Positions 9,059 to 18,829 of a stretch of DNA of 64,000 nt are shown piece by piece (within the stretch, counting starts at the first letter, position 1; every line of letters begins with the position of its first letter). The translations under genes and the position numbers were made by a program. Below the pieces are notes generated by a model. That model was not told where the DNA came from. It saw only the letters and a list, made by a program, of their open reading frames with translations, and made no database searches. This stretch comes from Desulfatibacillum alkenivorans DSM 16219 (GTDB lineage: Bacteria; Desulfobacterota; Desulfobacteria; Desulfobacterales; Desulfatibacillaceae). Where the stretch lies: assembly GCF_900142135.1 (NCBI RefSeq), contig NZ_FQZU01000014.1:1-64000 (forward strand), written 5' to 3'.

Positions 9059-11125
9059 ATGAACGGCAACCGGAACAACTCCCTGGACGACCACCTCAAG
9101 CTGGTGAAAACCGGCAAACTGCGCTTTGAAAACGCTTTTCAGGCTGTGGCCAGGATGATCCTGGAGGATGAGTCAGCTATTGAAAAGGTCGTTGTTCATG
9201 GCAGGAATACTTATGATTTCAAACTGTTTCGGCAGGGTGCAAGGCATGTTGTAGGCATGTTTGAAGAAATCAACAGCTTTGTGTCCTGCGTGAAAGACGC
9301 CGCGGAGGGCGGGTCTTCCCGCGAAATGGCCTTTGTCCTCGTGGGCGAGCCGGGCAACGGCAAAACCTTTTTCGTGGACTACCTGTGCGCCCGATACCGC
9401 GAGTTCTTAGCCCAGCCCGCCAACAGGCGCTTCACCTTTAACTTTACGGGCATGGACCGGTTGGGGACTTACGGCAAGCTGAACACCTTCCAGTCCCAAA
9501 CCTTTGAAGACCCCATGGTCCTGTGGATGAACCTGGGCGAGACTCAGGAGCAGAGCAAGGAAATCCTGGCCAAGCGCGGCAAAATGAAGGCCAAGGATAT
9601 CGACAAGTTGTTCGAGAATTATCGGCCTTTGGGCGCTTGCAGCGATTTTATGCTCAACGACATCCGAATGCACACGGACGGCGATATCGATAAAATGCTT
9701 TCCTTTTTTCAGGTGGCGCCCGTGCCTTTGAGCGAAAGCCTGGGCACCATTACCGGCAAATATTCGGCCAAGGACAAAATCACATCTTCCGCCGTGGACC
9801 TGCTGGGCGAAGAGTCCATCAGCCGCCTGCTCCACATTGCGGACCCCAACAACCCCTATCGCTTTGACTTGCGCAGAGGGGCCTTGTCCCGCGTGGCTGG
9901 CGGAGGCATTCATTTTTCCGACGAAATTTTCAAAAACAAAAAGGATCTGGTCCAGATTTATTTAGGCGTCATCCAGAATCGTAACATAGAAATTGACGGT
10001 TTTCGTTGGCCCATTGACACCTTGATCATAGCAACCAGCAACAACGCCGAGTTCAACCGCTTTTTGGCGGAAAAGGAAGAAGCGCCCATCGTGGACCGCT
10101 GCCGCATTTGCTACGTGGCCCATAACACGGACTACAGGCTGCAAAACCAGTTGACGGATTACGCCATCGGCGCCGAATCCAAAACCACCATCACAAGCGA
10201 AGAGCTGCATCAGGACCCCAACATGAACTATGCGGCTTCCGTCGCCGTGGTTTTGACGCGCCTGCCGAAAAACGAAAAGCTGACCAGCATCGAAATGATG
10301 AAGCTGGCCGCCGGAGAGATCGCCGGGGAAAAGAGCATCAAGACCCTGGCCGAGGTCAAGGACTCCCTGAACCACGAGCCGGACATCACACGCCGGTTCG
10401 GCCAGAGGGGCCTGGGCCAGCGCGCCCTGGGCCGCGCCCTGCAGGCTCAGATGGAAACCTCCGAGACCAACGAAGGCCGTTGCATGTTCGCCGAGGACGT
10501 GTTCAAGGCCCTGGAAAGGGTGGTGCTGGATTATGTGACCGAAGCCAACGATCGGGCCAAGTATTTCTCGGACATCAAGACAGCCCGGGGCCTGTATCGC
10601 GAACGGGTCATGACCGAAATGTTCAACGCCTATATGGACGAGCCCCAGGCCATCCGCAAGGACGTCATGAATTACGTGAACATGATCATCGGCATTGACG
10701 CCGAAAACCTGGGGCCGGACCAGATGTGGAAGTACAAGGACCCCCAGAGCGGCGAGCTGAAGGCGTTGAAAATCGACGAGCGCTACGTCCAGAGCGTGGA
10801 GGAGCGCCTGGGCCTGAAAACCCGGGAGCAGCGGGAAAGCTTCCGCACCTCCATCCGTAAGATTTACGGCCAGAAAATGTCCCTGAACAAGGAATACGAC
10901 TTCATGGACAACATAGAGCTTGTCAAGGCCGTGACGGACGTCCGGCTGAAATCCGACATCGCAGGCACGGGCAGCCTCATCGGCGCTCTGGCCAACCGGA
11001 CCAACGAGGAAAACCAGAAGCTCTATGACCGCATGATCGACACCATGCTGAACAAACTGGGTTATTGCAGGACGTGCGCCCACAAGACCATAGAATATTT
11101 CTGCACCCAAAGCGACGAAACCTAA
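9059..11125 (+). CDS. prkA: PrkA-family serine protein kinase (AAA+ type), first copy
   Basis: The 688-aa product begins with an AAA+ domain carrying the Walker A motif GEPGNGKT at residues 96-103, followed by the PrkA signatures TGMDRLGTYGK and the segment around GGGIHFSDEIFKNKKDLVQ, with the C-terminal PrkA domain after about residue 430. PrkA/YeaG proteins act in stress and starvation responses in the cytoplasm; some have reported kinase activity, others protease activity. It is the first gene of a tight operon with a YeaH-like VWA protein, SpoVR and a second PrkA, the same partners as E. coli YeaG-YeaH-YcgB. Start ATG follows GGAGG. The family is commonly about 640 aa, so this copy is near full size. 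Confidence 0.9.
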   Translation: MNGNRNNSLDDHLKLVKTGKLRFENAFQAVARMILEDESAIEKVVVHGRNTYDFKLFRQGARHVVGMFEEINSFVSCVKDAAEGGSSREMAFVLVGEPGNGKTFFVDYLCARYREFLAQPANRRFTFNFTGMDRLGTYGKLNTFQSQTFEDPMVLWMNLGETQEQSKEILAKRGKMKAKDIDKLFENYRPLGACSDFMLNDIRMHTDGDIDKMLSFFQVAPVPLSESLGTITGKYSAKDKITSSAVDLLGEESISRLLHIADPNNPYRFDLRRGALSRVAGGGIHFSDEIFKNKKDLVQIYLGVIQNRNIEIDGFRWPIDTLIIATSNNAEFNRFLAEKEEAPIVDRCRICYVAHNTDYRLQNQLTDYAIGAESKTTITSEELHQDPNMNYAASVAVVLTRLPKNEKLTSIEMMKLAAGEIAGEKSIKTLAEVKDSLNHEPDITRRFGQRGLGQRALGRALQAQMETSETNEGRCMFAEDVFKALERVVLDYVTEANDRAKYFSDIKTARGLYRERVMTEMFNAYMDEPQAIRKDVMNYVNMIIGIDAENLGPDQMWKYKDPQSGELKALKIDERYVQSVEERLGLKTREQRESFRTSIRKIYGQKMSLNKEYDFMDNIELVKAVTDVRLKSDIAGTGSLIGALANRTNEENQKLYDRMIDTMLNKLGYCRTCAHKTIEYFCTQSDET

Positions 11126-11149
11126 GCAGGCCCATGCGAGGACAAGGAC

Positions 11150-12409
11150 GTGGCAAAGGACCCTGATAATAAAAAATTGAGCTTGGGCTCAGACATGGCG
11201 GCGCCTCCCGGAGGCCCGTCCAAAGGGCCCGGCCCCGGCGTCACCTACGTGCACACCCTGAGCTCGGTGGATGAGCTGCTGGAGCGGGACGCACAGCGGG
11301 AAAAGGACGGCTTTCCCCGCAAAATCCGCATCGGCAGGTTTATGAAGCCGGCCCGGGGCGGCAAGGACAAGGTGATTCTGGTTCCCACCACGGTGGAAGA
11401 AAAATTCATGCACGACACGCGCCCTCAGGACGAGCAGGAGGAGCAGAGCACAGGCGGTTCCGGCGAAGGCCAGGAAGGCGAGGTGATCGGCGAGCAGCCC
11501 GTGCATCAGACCTCCGGGTCCGGGCAGGGCGCTTCGGGCGAGGGAGACAGCGGCGGACATGAGATCGAATCCTCGGCCTATGATCTTGGCAGGATTCTTA
11601 CGGAAAAATTCCAGCTTCCCAACCTGAAGGACAAGGGAAAGAAGCGCTCCCTCACCAAATACACCTACGACCTGACGGACAGGCACGTGGGATCCGGGCA
11701 GGTGCTGGACAAAAAAGCCACCTTCCGGCAGATCGTCAAAACCAACATCGCCCTGGGCAGAATTGACGCCGACGGGGATATCGACGCCTCGGAGCTCATC
11801 ATGGGGCCCAAAGACCGGGTGTTCCGGATCGTCTCCCGGGAAAAGGATTTCGAGTCCCAGGCCATGGTTTTTTTCGTGCGGGACTACTCCGGGTCCATGA
11901 GCGGCAAGCCCACCGAGGCCGTGGTTTCGCAGCATGTGCTCATTTACAGCTGGCTCTTGTACCAATACGACAGGCAGGTGGAAACCCGGTTTATCCTCCA
12001 TGACACGGAGGCCAAGGAAGTGGACGACTTCCACACCTATTACAGCTCCACCGTGGCCGGCGGAACCCGGGTCAAGTCCGCGTACCAGTTGGTGAATGAA
12101 ATCGTGGAAAAGGAAAGCCTGGAACGGGATTACAACATTTACGTTTTTCACGGCACCGACGGCGACGACTGGGATTCCGACGGACGGGAAACCCTGCCCG
12201 AACTCAAAAAAATGCTGCTTTACTCCAGCCGGGTGGGCGTATCCATCGCCGAACGCTATTCCGGCGGCCAAAGCAAGACCGTGGTGGAGCGTTACATCCG
12301 CAACTCCGGTCTGCTTCATGACCAAAACGCCCGGCTCAGCCTGGACTCATTTTCGGAAAACGCGGATGAAGACCGCCTGATCGAAGGCATTCGGAGGCTC
12401 ATGGCGTAA
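11150..12409 (+). CDS. yeaH: YeaH-like DUF444 protein with VWA domain
   Basis: DUF444/YeaH family, 419 aa. The N-terminal half is charged and partly disordered (Gly/Glu/Gln-rich stretch around residues 90-140), and the C-terminal half is a von Willebrand A-type domain with an intact metal-ion site DYSGSMS near residue 244. YeaH proteins work with PrkA/YeaG kinases; the VWA domain probably mediates partner binding to the AAA+ kinase, by analogy with MoxR-VWA pairs. GTG start, 25 bases after prkA. The stop TAA shares its last base with the ATG of spoVR, implying translational coupling. Confidence 0.88.
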   Translation: MAKDPDNKKLSLGSDMAAPPGGPSKGPGPGVTYVHTLSSVDELLERDAQREKDGFPRKIRIGRFMKPARGGKDKVILVPTTVEEKFMHDTRPQDEQEEQSTGGSGEGQEGEVIGEQPVHQTSGSGQGASGEGDSGGHEIESSAYDLGRILTEKFQLPNLKDKGKKRSLTKYTYDLTDRHVGSGQVLDKKATFRQIVKTNIALGRIDADGDIDASELIMGPKDRVFRIVSREKDFESQAMVFFVRDYSGSMSGKPTEAVVSQHVLIYSWLLYQYDRQVETRFILHDTEAKEVDDFHTYYSSTVAGGTRVKSAYQLVNEIVEKESLERDYNIYVFHGTDGDDWDSDGRETLPELKKMLLYSSRVGVSIAERYSGGQSKTVVERYIRNSGLLHDQNARLSLDSFSENADEDRLIEGIRRLMA

Positions 12410-14061
12410 TGGAACTCATCGATCAGCATACAAAGCGAATCATGGAAGGCTGCAAGGAGCGGGCTCGGGACGCGGGCCTGGAGTTCGGCGGCGACACTCT
12501 GGAGTACATCGTGACCAACCGGGACCTTGTGGACCTGGGGCCCAAAAACATGATCCCCACCCTGTACGACTATTGGGTGCAGGACGTGGAGGTCATCAAG
12601 GAGCGCAGCCGGTACGAACTGTACCCCAACAACCCGTACGAAACGGTCATCAACACCCGGCCGGCCATATCCTTTTATAACGATAACAACCCGGACTGGC
12701 TCAACGTCATGATTTTTTACCATGTCCTGGGCCACATAGACTTTTTTCGGAACAACCACTTGTTCGCCCATACCTGGCACGAGGATTTCGAGGGCCAGGC
12801 TTTGTCGGACAAACGCTACATCGCCAAGCTGCGGTCCGAAAAAGGACGCTGGGTGGATTATGTGATTGAGTTTTCCCGGGGGATAGACAACCTGGTCGGC
12901 CTGTATTCCGAGCTTTCCAGCCTCAACAGGCATGAAACGCCGATCCTTTCCCGGCTGGATTATTATTTTGACGTGTTTTTGCAAAAGGAAAAAAAGGTTC
13001 GGGCGGGGGAGTATCTTAAGGAGATTGAACGCTACAACCAGGCTTGCAGGGATTTTCCCGACGCCCCGGATCCTGTGTTTTTTGCGGAAGTGGCGGCCGC
13101 CTATCCGGAATTCGAGGCCTTGTACAGTAAATTCAAGAACAGGCGCCACTCCCGTCCAAAGGACCTTATGTCCTATATCCTGGAAAATTCGCCTTTTTTG
13201 GCCAAGGATCAAAATCGCTGGATGAAGCCCGTGGTGGAAATCGTCCGGAAGACGGCTTTGTTTTTCGCCCCGCAAATCCGCACCAAGACCATCAACGAAG
13301 GCTGGTCCAGCTACTGGCACGAAAAGCTCTTTTTGCAGGACGACAGAATCAGCGGCAACGAAGTGGGCTTCGCCAGGGTGAACGCCTTTGTGACGGCCTT
13401 GCCCTTTGTGGGCCTGAACCCCTACGCAATCGGCATGCGTTTGTTTGAGCACGTGGAGGACTTGGGGAGGGGCGGCAGGATATCCTACGACTTTCAAAAA
13501 CTGCTGGACGCGAACCTGAGAAAGAAATTCTCCAGGGAGGACGCTTCGGGCGGGGGCTGGGTCTTCAAGGTGCGCGAAAATTTTTCGGATTTCACTTTTA
13601 TCAATACCTTTGTGGACCAGGAGTTTGTGGACAAACACAAACTTTTTGTGGCGGGCCGCAGGCTGAACCCCCGCAAGAAGGTGTGGGAGTACTACATCAA
13701 AAGCCGTAAGGCTGAAGACTATAAGCAAATGCTTCTGGACTCCCTGTACCATCCTCCCAGCATCGACATTGTGGAGGAGGAGACCAACGACGAGCACCTG
13801 TATTTGACCCATCGCTTTGAAGGCAAGCCCCTGGTCAAGGAGTTCATCGCAAACACCATGATGGGCATAGAGTTTCTTTGGGGAGGACCGGTCAAGCTGG
13901 AAACCACCGAGTTGATCATGCCTGCGCCTGAACCAACCGGCCTGGCGGCCTTTTATGCGGCTTTCGCCACGGACCCGTTCCCCGGGTCCTCGCGGGAGCC
14001 CAGTTACCGGCGCGTGGTTTATACTATGGAAGACAGAAAGCTCTCAAAGGTTGTGTTATGA
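12409..14061 (+). CDS. spoVR: SpoVR family protein (YcgB-like)
   Basis: The 550-aa product matches the SpoVR/YcgB family: an N-terminal region with YHVLGHIDFFRNNHLF (about 104-119) and a long conserved central part containing INEGWSSYWHEKLF and ending near FINTFVDQEFV. In Bacillus SpoVR is involved in spore cortex formation; in non-sporulating bacteria its role is unclear but it is consistently tied to PrkA and YeaH. It overlaps yeaH by one base and the second prkA by four, so all four genes form one coupled unit. The family is usually around 500 aa, so this is full length. Confidence 0.9.
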   Translation: MELIDQHTKRIMEGCKERARDAGLEFGGDTLEYIVTNRDLVDLGPKNMIPTLYDYWVQDVEVIKERSRYELYPNNPYETVINTRPAISFYNDNNPDWLNVMIFYHVLGHIDFFRNNHLFAHTWHEDFEGQALSDKRYIAKLRSEKGRWVDYVIEFSRGIDNLVGLYSELSSLNRHETPILSRLDYYFDVFLQKEKKVRAGEYLKEIERYNQACRDFPDAPDPVFFAEVAAAYPEFEALYSKFKNRRHSRPKDLMSYILENSPFLAKDQNRWMKPVVEIVRKTALFFAPQIRTKTINEGWSSYWHEKLFLQDDRISGNEVGFARVNAFVTALPFVGLNPYAIGMRLFEHVEDLGRGGRISYDFQKLLDANLRKKFSREDASGGGWVFKVRENFSDFTFINTFVDQEFVDKHKLFVAGRRLNPRKKVWEYYIKSRKAEDYKQMLLDSLYHPPSIDIVEEETNDEHLYLTHRFEGKPLVKEFIANTMMGIEFLWGGPVKLETTELIMPAPEPTGLAAFYAAFATDPFPGSSREPSYRRVVYTMEDRKLSKVVL

Positions 14062-16430
14062 ACGAAAATCCCTACGAGCAAAAATCCAAGGACATCCTGG
14101 AGGGGTTGTGCGCCAAGATTCGGGAGAAGGAGCACGGCGCTCCCATCCCTTTGGAGGAGTTTCTTCAAATCGCCGCCAGCGAGCCGGACCGGGTGTTTCG
14201 CAACATTCTCCAGGTCTTCCACGATATGATTCATTCCTACGTGGGGCCCGGCAGCGATGAGTATCTTGGAGACCCCGAGACCATCAACTTCGTGTATTAC
14301 GATACGCACCGCCTGTTTGTGGAAGGCAGCGACAACCCATTTTTTGCGGATCGCTTGTTTGCCAACCGCTTTATACAGCATGTGACCACGTTTCGGCGGG
14401 GCATTCCGCAAAATCGCATTTATATCTTTGAAGGCCCTCACGGCAGCGGAAAGAGCACCTTTTTAAACAATCTGCTCATGAAATTCGAGCAGTACACCAA
14501 AACTCCCCAGGGGGTTTCCTACGAAACCATCTGGCGCATCGATAAAAACGAGCTGGGCGCCGGAGATATAGAAGCGGCCGCCATTTTAAAGCAGTTGAAA
14601 AACCTGGTGGAAACCCCGGGCGTGCGGGGCGTAACGCCCATGAAAGGGGCGGACCTGGCGGCTTTAAGCAACAAGAATTACCTCCAGGTGCATTGCCCTA
14701 ACCACGATCATCCCATCATGCAAATTCCCAAAGCCTACCGCAGGGAATTGATAGATGAGTTGATCGACGATCCGGTTTTAAAAAAGAAGATCCTGTATCA
14801 AAAGCAGTACCAATGGATATACCGGGATAAGCCGTGCACCATTTGCGCGTCTTTGTTCCGGTCGCTGCTGGACGTGCTGGGGGCGCCTTCCAAGGTTTTT
14901 AAAATGATTTACGCCAGGCCCTATCAGTTTAATCGAAGGCTTGGGGAAGGCGTGAGCGTTTTCAACCCGGCGGACATGATTCCCAAAAGCAACCTGCTAA
15001 GCAACCCCGTGCTGCAGCAGCAGCTGGACAGCCTGTTGCGGAGCAGCAACCAGGTCCGGTACGTGTATTCCCGGTACGCCAAGACCAACAACGGCATATA
15101 CGCGCTCATGGACATAAAGGACGCCAACAAATACCGGTTCAACGCTCTCCACGGCATCATCAGCGAGGGAGTGCATAAACTGGAAGACGTGGAGGAAGAC
15201 GTGCATTCCCTGTTCCTGGCCCTCATGAATCCCGAGGATCACAATCAGGTGGATCAGGCGCTTTCGTTTTCCGACCGCATCACGTACATAAAAATCAACT
15301 ACGTGCTGGATTACAACACGGAAGTGAAGATCTACAAAAGCAACTTTGGGGACCAGATCGAGAAGCGTTTTTTGCCCAGGGTTTTGGAAAACTTCGCCAA
15401 GGTCATCATCTCCACCAGGCTGAAAACCAGCTCCGAACCCCTTTTGGAGTGGATCGGCGATCCCTACAGATACAGGAGATACTGCGACCGGAACCTGCTG
15501 CTGCTGAAAATGGACATCTACACCGGCGTCATCCCGGCCTGGCTTTCGGAGCGGGACAGGCAGGCTTTTAGCGCCAAGCGGCGCCGGAAGGTTGTGGCCG
15601 AGTCGGAAAACGAAGGCCGCGCCGGCTTTTCGGGGCGCGACTCCATTAATATTTTCAACGAGTTTTATACGGCGGTGGCGAAAAAAGGCAAGCTCATCAA
15701 CATGGACATGCTGGTGAACTTTTTCAAAAAACGTCAAAAAGGCCAGGAGGTGATCATTCCGGAAGGCTTTATGGAATCCCTGGTGGACTCCTACAATTAC
15801 ATGCTTCTCCAGGAAGTGAAGGAATCCCTGTACTATTACAATGAAGAAAGGATTTCCAACGACATCCAGAACTATCTCTTCGCCATTAATTTTGAAATCG
15901 GCAGGGAGGAAAAATGCGTGTACACCGGCGAGAAACTGGAAATCACCGAAAGTTATCTGAGCTCCATGGAACAGCGTTTCATGGGCGCGGGAGTCCCTGG
16001 ACAGGCGCAACTCATGTTCCGGGAGGAAATCCAGCGGGAATACGCTTCCAAGACCCTGACCCAGGAAATGGGCCTGGAAAAGAAGCCCATTACGGAAACG
16101 GCGGTTTACAACAAGTTGATGGAGCGTTACGTTCACAACCTGAAGGAAAAGGTGATGGATCCGTTCCAGGAAAACGAAAACTTTCGAAACGCCATCAAGG
16201 ATTTCAATACAGACGCCTTCAAGACTTACGACCGGAGAATTCGGGAGGAAGTCAGCTTTCTCATGGCCAACCTGCAGAAAAAATACGGGTATACGGACCA
16301 GGGCGCCAGGGAGATATGCATGTACGTCATCGACAAGGATCTGGCCAAGCTGTTCGCCGAACCAACCAGGCCGACGTCCCCGCCCATCAATCCATTCGAC
16401 GGCCTGGGGGCCTTCGCCATTACTCCATAA
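14058..16430 (+). CDS. PrkA-family serine protein kinase, second copy
   Basis: The 790-aa product has the Walker A motif GPHGSGKS at residues 126-133 and PrkA-like flanking segments, but is about 100 residues longer than the first copy and quite divergent. Residues ~210-275 contain a Cys/His set (HCPNHDHP, later PCTICASL) that could hold a zinc ion. The ATG overlaps the spoVR stop as ATGA. The C-terminal ~130 residues are helical, ending in a Pro-rich tail. Two non-identical PrkA kinases flanking YeaH and SpoVR suggest a heteromeric complex or one kinase controlling the other; that is inference. It is the last gene of the operon. Confidence 0.85.
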   Translation: MNENPYEQKSKDILEGLCAKIREKEHGAPIPLEEFLQIAASEPDRVFRNILQVFHDMIHSYVGPGSDEYLGDPETINFVYYDTHRLFVEGSDNPFFADRLFANRFIQHVTTFRRGIPQNRIYIFEGPHGSGKSTFLNNLLMKFEQYTKTPQGVSYETIWRIDKNELGAGDIEAAAILKQLKNLVETPGVRGVTPMKGADLAALSNKNYLQVHCPNHDHPIMQIPKAYRRELIDELIDDPVLKKKILYQKQYQWIYRDKPCTICASLFRSLLDVLGAPSKVFKMIYARPYQFNRRLGEGVSVFNPADMIPKSNLLSNPVLQQQLDSLLRSSNQVRYVYSRYAKTNNGIYALMDIKDANKYRFNALHGIISEGVHKLEDVEEDVHSLFLALMNPEDHNQVDQALSFSDRITYIKINYVLDYNTEVKIYKSNFGDQIEKRFLPRVLENFAKVIISTRLKTSSEPLLEWIGDPYRYRRYCDRNLLLLKMDIYTGVIPAWLSERDRQAFSAKRRRKVVAESENEGRAGFSGRDSINIFNEFYTAVAKKGKLINMDMLVNFFKKRQKGQEVIIPEGFMESLVDSYNYMLLQEVKESLYYYNEERISNDIQNYLFAINFEIGREEKCVYTGEKLEITESYLSSMEQRFMGAGVPGQAQLMFREEIQREYASKTLTQEMGLEKKPITETAVYNKLMERYVHNLKEKVMDPFQENENFRNAIKDFNTDAFKTYDRRIREEVSFLMANLQKKYGYTDQGAREICMYVIDKDLAKLFAEPTRPTSPPINPFDGLGAFAITP

Positions 16431-16447
16431 TCCGGTTGGCGGCCCGG

Positions 16448-16897
16448 CTACATCTTGCCGATGGCCGCCGCCAAAATCGGATCGTCCAGGATTTTCTTCG
16501 CGAATTTGATGTACTTGGCCACGATGGCTCTGACAGCCATTTGGAGGGCGTAGGGGCGAACCGGCTTTTCCAGTAAATAGGTGATTTCCGAGGCCACGCA
16601 TACGTCCACCACTTCCTTGCTGGCTTCGCCGGAAATGACAATGGTGTCTTCATAGGCCGCTGGGAATTTGTCCGTAATGGCGTCCAGAAAAACAAATCCC
16701 ATGCGGTCCCCTAAATATACATCCAGAATAAATATGGCCACTCCTGCTTCTTCACTCCTGCAAAAGTCCGTGGCTTCATCCGGATCCGTAAACGGGTGCA
16801 CTTCCCCCCATGTGTAAAAACTTTCCACAATCTCCTTGAGAGTCATACACACGTCCGGGTCATCGTCCAGGATGATCACATTCAAACCATAAGACAT
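16448..16897 (-). CDS. Single-domain response regulator (CheY-like receiver)
   Basis: The 149-aa protein is one REC domain: acidic cluster DDD at residues 11-13, phosphoacceptor Asp59 in ILDVYLG, conserved Ser89 in VISGE and Lys111 in LEKPV. There is no output domain, so it should relay phosphate by protein contact; the ~25-residue tail (KFAKKILDDPILAAAI) is an amphipathic helix. I use the ATG at 16897, preceded by GGAGGTAA, rather than a longer frame. It converges on the second prkA, with 17 bases between the stops, and is the only two-component protein nearby; its kinase must be elsewhere. Confidence 0.88.
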   Translation of the reverse strand: MSYGLNVIILDDDPDVCMTLKEIVESFYTWGEVHPFTDPDEATDFCRSEEAGVAIFILDVYLGDRMGFVFLDAITDKFPAAYEDTIVISGEASKEVVDVCVASEITYLLEKPVRPYALQMAVRAIVAKYIKFAKKILDDPILAAAIGKM

Positions 16898-17147
16898 TCG
16901 TATTACCTCCGCACAGGCGAGCTTGGTTTGCTGCAAATAATCAGGTCACATCCTCTTAAGTACATGGTCTCATAGTTCATGGTTTTATGAAAAGGTTTTT
17001 TTGCCTTTAGCCTTGGGGGCATCCGCTCAAATTTCAGTTTATTACAGGCAAATTTCGCTATGCTGTGAATCCCTTGATAGGCAGAGCGCCCTTTCAGCCG
17101 GCCGCTACCCTGCAAAGGTCCTCCATACTATGCTTCTAGCAGGGAAA

Positions 17148-17177
17148 CGCCCCGGACGCATTTCCGCGCCGGGGGCG
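17148..17177. repeat. GC-rich hairpin repeat, copy A
   Basis: A 30-base element whose ends (CGCCCCGG and CCGGGGGCG) pair around a loop containing ACGCATTTCCGCG. An almost identical 31-base copy lies at 18830-18860, one extra C being the only clear difference. The two copies bracket the single gene at 17380-18783. It may be a terminator-like or dispersed palindromic repeat. Confidence 0.7.
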
Positions 17178-17252
17178 TTTGGAGTTTCATGGAACGGCAA
17201 AAAGCAATCATGATGCCTTGGTTAAAACTTATCGTTTGGGCAACGTATCGTT

Positions 17253-17280
17253 CAGGTCTGTTTAAACAGGTCTGTTTAAA
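17253..17280 (+). repeat. Tandem 14-bp repeats, candidate operator
   Basis: CAGGTCTGTTTAAA occurs twice head to tail (17253-17266 and 17267-17280). Each copy with the following base contains the palindrome GTTTAAAC. The pair ends two bases before the -35 hexamer of the downstream promoter, a good position for an activator. Confidence 0.6.
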
Positions 17281-17282
17281 CC

Positions 17283-17310
17283 TTGATTACGCCAAAAATT
17301 TATGTATAAT
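17283..17310 (+). promoter_or_regulatory. Sigma-70 promoter of the secreted-protein gene
   Basis: TTGATT (17283-17288) and TATAAT (17305-17310) are spaced by 16 bases. Transcription would start near 17317, giving a leader of about 60 bases before the ATG at 17380. Confidence 0.6.
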
Positions 17311-17379
17311 ATAAAGCACTTATCCTGATTTAAATTGAACGCCATTAACAACCCTGAGCGGAAACAAAAGGAGCAACTC

Positions 17380-18783
17380 ATGAGAGTGAGGCTTATCCCA
17401 AGGTTTGCTTTGGTTATCGCCGCGGCGCTATTGCTATGTAACGGCTCCGCCTATGCCGGAACTATCTACGTCTTCAACGCCACCGAGCCGGATGATGCCA
17501 AGGCGCTGTCCGGAACATTCTTTGACGCAAGGTTTTATCTGGATCAGTATTCACAGCCTATTGAAAGCACCCATGAATTGCTGCCGGGGCAGGGCACGGC
17601 GCTGTATGTTCCCGACGGGGCTTCCAGCGCTTTTTTGGATGTTCCCCCCGGCTTTTTCGCAACATACATCGATCCCTTTACCGGAGAAGCCTATCGCGGA
17701 ATTGCCCCGTCCTCGGCAGGCGTTGTAGGCGTGACCCCGGTCATGACCTACGCGGACAGCGACACCAATACGCTCAGAGTGACTAATACCATGTCGCCCA
17801 CCGCTGAGTTGCTGGCGTATTTCATTCCCCTTTCCGGGGCTGACAGTATTACCTTTACGGCTTCTTTAGGGCCTTACGAGACCTTGCAGTTGCATGCTCC
17901 GGAAAATTTTTTCGGATCCGCCGCCTTGGACAGCGGAGGCCAGCCCATCGCCGTAACCAATCAGTTCGCCGGGGAAGGGAACGCGGCGGTAGGCGGTTTC
18001 GCCACGGAGGCTCAGGAAGTCGCCATTCCGGCCATTCCCCACGATACAAACGGATTTACCTCCAATTTTTACGTTCAGAATTTGGGTTCGGATTCGACCG
18101 GCGTAACGGTAAACTATTACGGGGAGGACGGGACGTCGTTAGGGACAAGCAATTACGGCCTTTCGGGTAACCAGGGTTTTGTAACCTCTTCCTACTCGGC
18201 GCCCCTGGGCGCGGCCCAGGCCGTAGTCACCAGCAGCGACCAACCCATCGCCGTAACGGTAAAAAGCACTAATAACGACGGCGACGACGCCTTTGCCTTT
18301 CAGGGCGTCCCGGAGTCGGATGCCTCCAAACTGGTGTGTTTTCCAGGGGTTTTTAACGCATTCATGGGGGAAACTACGCTGATTTACATCAGAAATTCAA
18401 GCGGTTCGGAGGCAGATGTCGATATAACAATTCGTAAGCAGGATGGATCCGTGGCGGTGTTTTGGGGGGAAACCATTCCGGCAGGAGGCAGCACGGTCGT
18501 CGATCTCAGCTCCATTGAAGAGTTGCCCAGCGGATTTGCCGGCATAGCCTTTATAAGCTCCAACCAGGACATCGTGTGCGTGGGAATTACTCGGGACGCC
18601 GATGGAAACAGTTTCGCCTATGAAGGCGGCCCCCTAACCAGCCGCAAGCGGGACGCCATATCCACCCTGGTGTTTCCCGCCGTCTCTTCGAGTCCGTATG
18701 AGGCCATTGAAGAGTTGATTCAGGAATATGCCTCCAAGGATAATGATCTGGATTGTTTCATTCAGGCGGTGGGAGTAAAGTAG
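17380..18783 (+). CDS. Secreted protein of unknown function (467 aa)
   Basis: I choose the ATG at 17380 because AAAGGAG lies ahead of it and because a clean signal peptide (hydrophobic core ending near SAYAG) then begins the protein; an in-frame TTG at 17335 would add 15 charged residues. The mature part is low in Cys and rich in Gly, Ser, Thr and Asn, with repeated beta-strand-like segments such as TNTLRVTNTMSP, FTSNFYVQNLG and ETTLIYIRNSSG, suggesting about three beta-sandwich repeats. It is a monocistronic gene with its own promoter and tandem repeats upstream, between two hairpin repeats. An adhesin or surface protein is possible; no specific family recognised. Confidence 0.7.
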   Translation: MRVRLIPRFALVIAAALLLCNGSAYAGTIYVFNATEPDDAKALSGTFFDARFYLDQYSQPIESTHELLPGQGTALYVPDGASSAFLDVPPGFFATYIDPFTGEAYRGIAPSSAGVVGVTPVMTYADSDTNTLRVTNTMSPTAELLAYFIPLSGADSITFTASLGPYETLQLHAPENFFGSAALDSGGQPIAVTNQFAGEGNAAVGGFATEAQEVAIPAIPHDTNGFTSNFYVQNLGSDSTGVTVNYYGEDGTSLGTSNYGLSGNQGFVTSSYSAPLGAAQAVVTSSDQPIAVTVKSTNNDGDDAFAFQGVPESDASKLVCFPGVFNAFMGETTLIYIRNSSGSEADVDITIRKQDGSVAVFWGETIPAGGSTVVDLSSIEELPSGFAGIAFISSNQDIVCVGITRDADGNSFAYEGGPLTSRKRDAISTLVFPAVSSSPYEAIEELIQEYASKDNDLDCFIQAVGVK

Positions 18784-18829
18784 CCTTTTGCCTATAAAAT
18801 AGCAACCAACCCGTTATTGCAGCCCAAAA

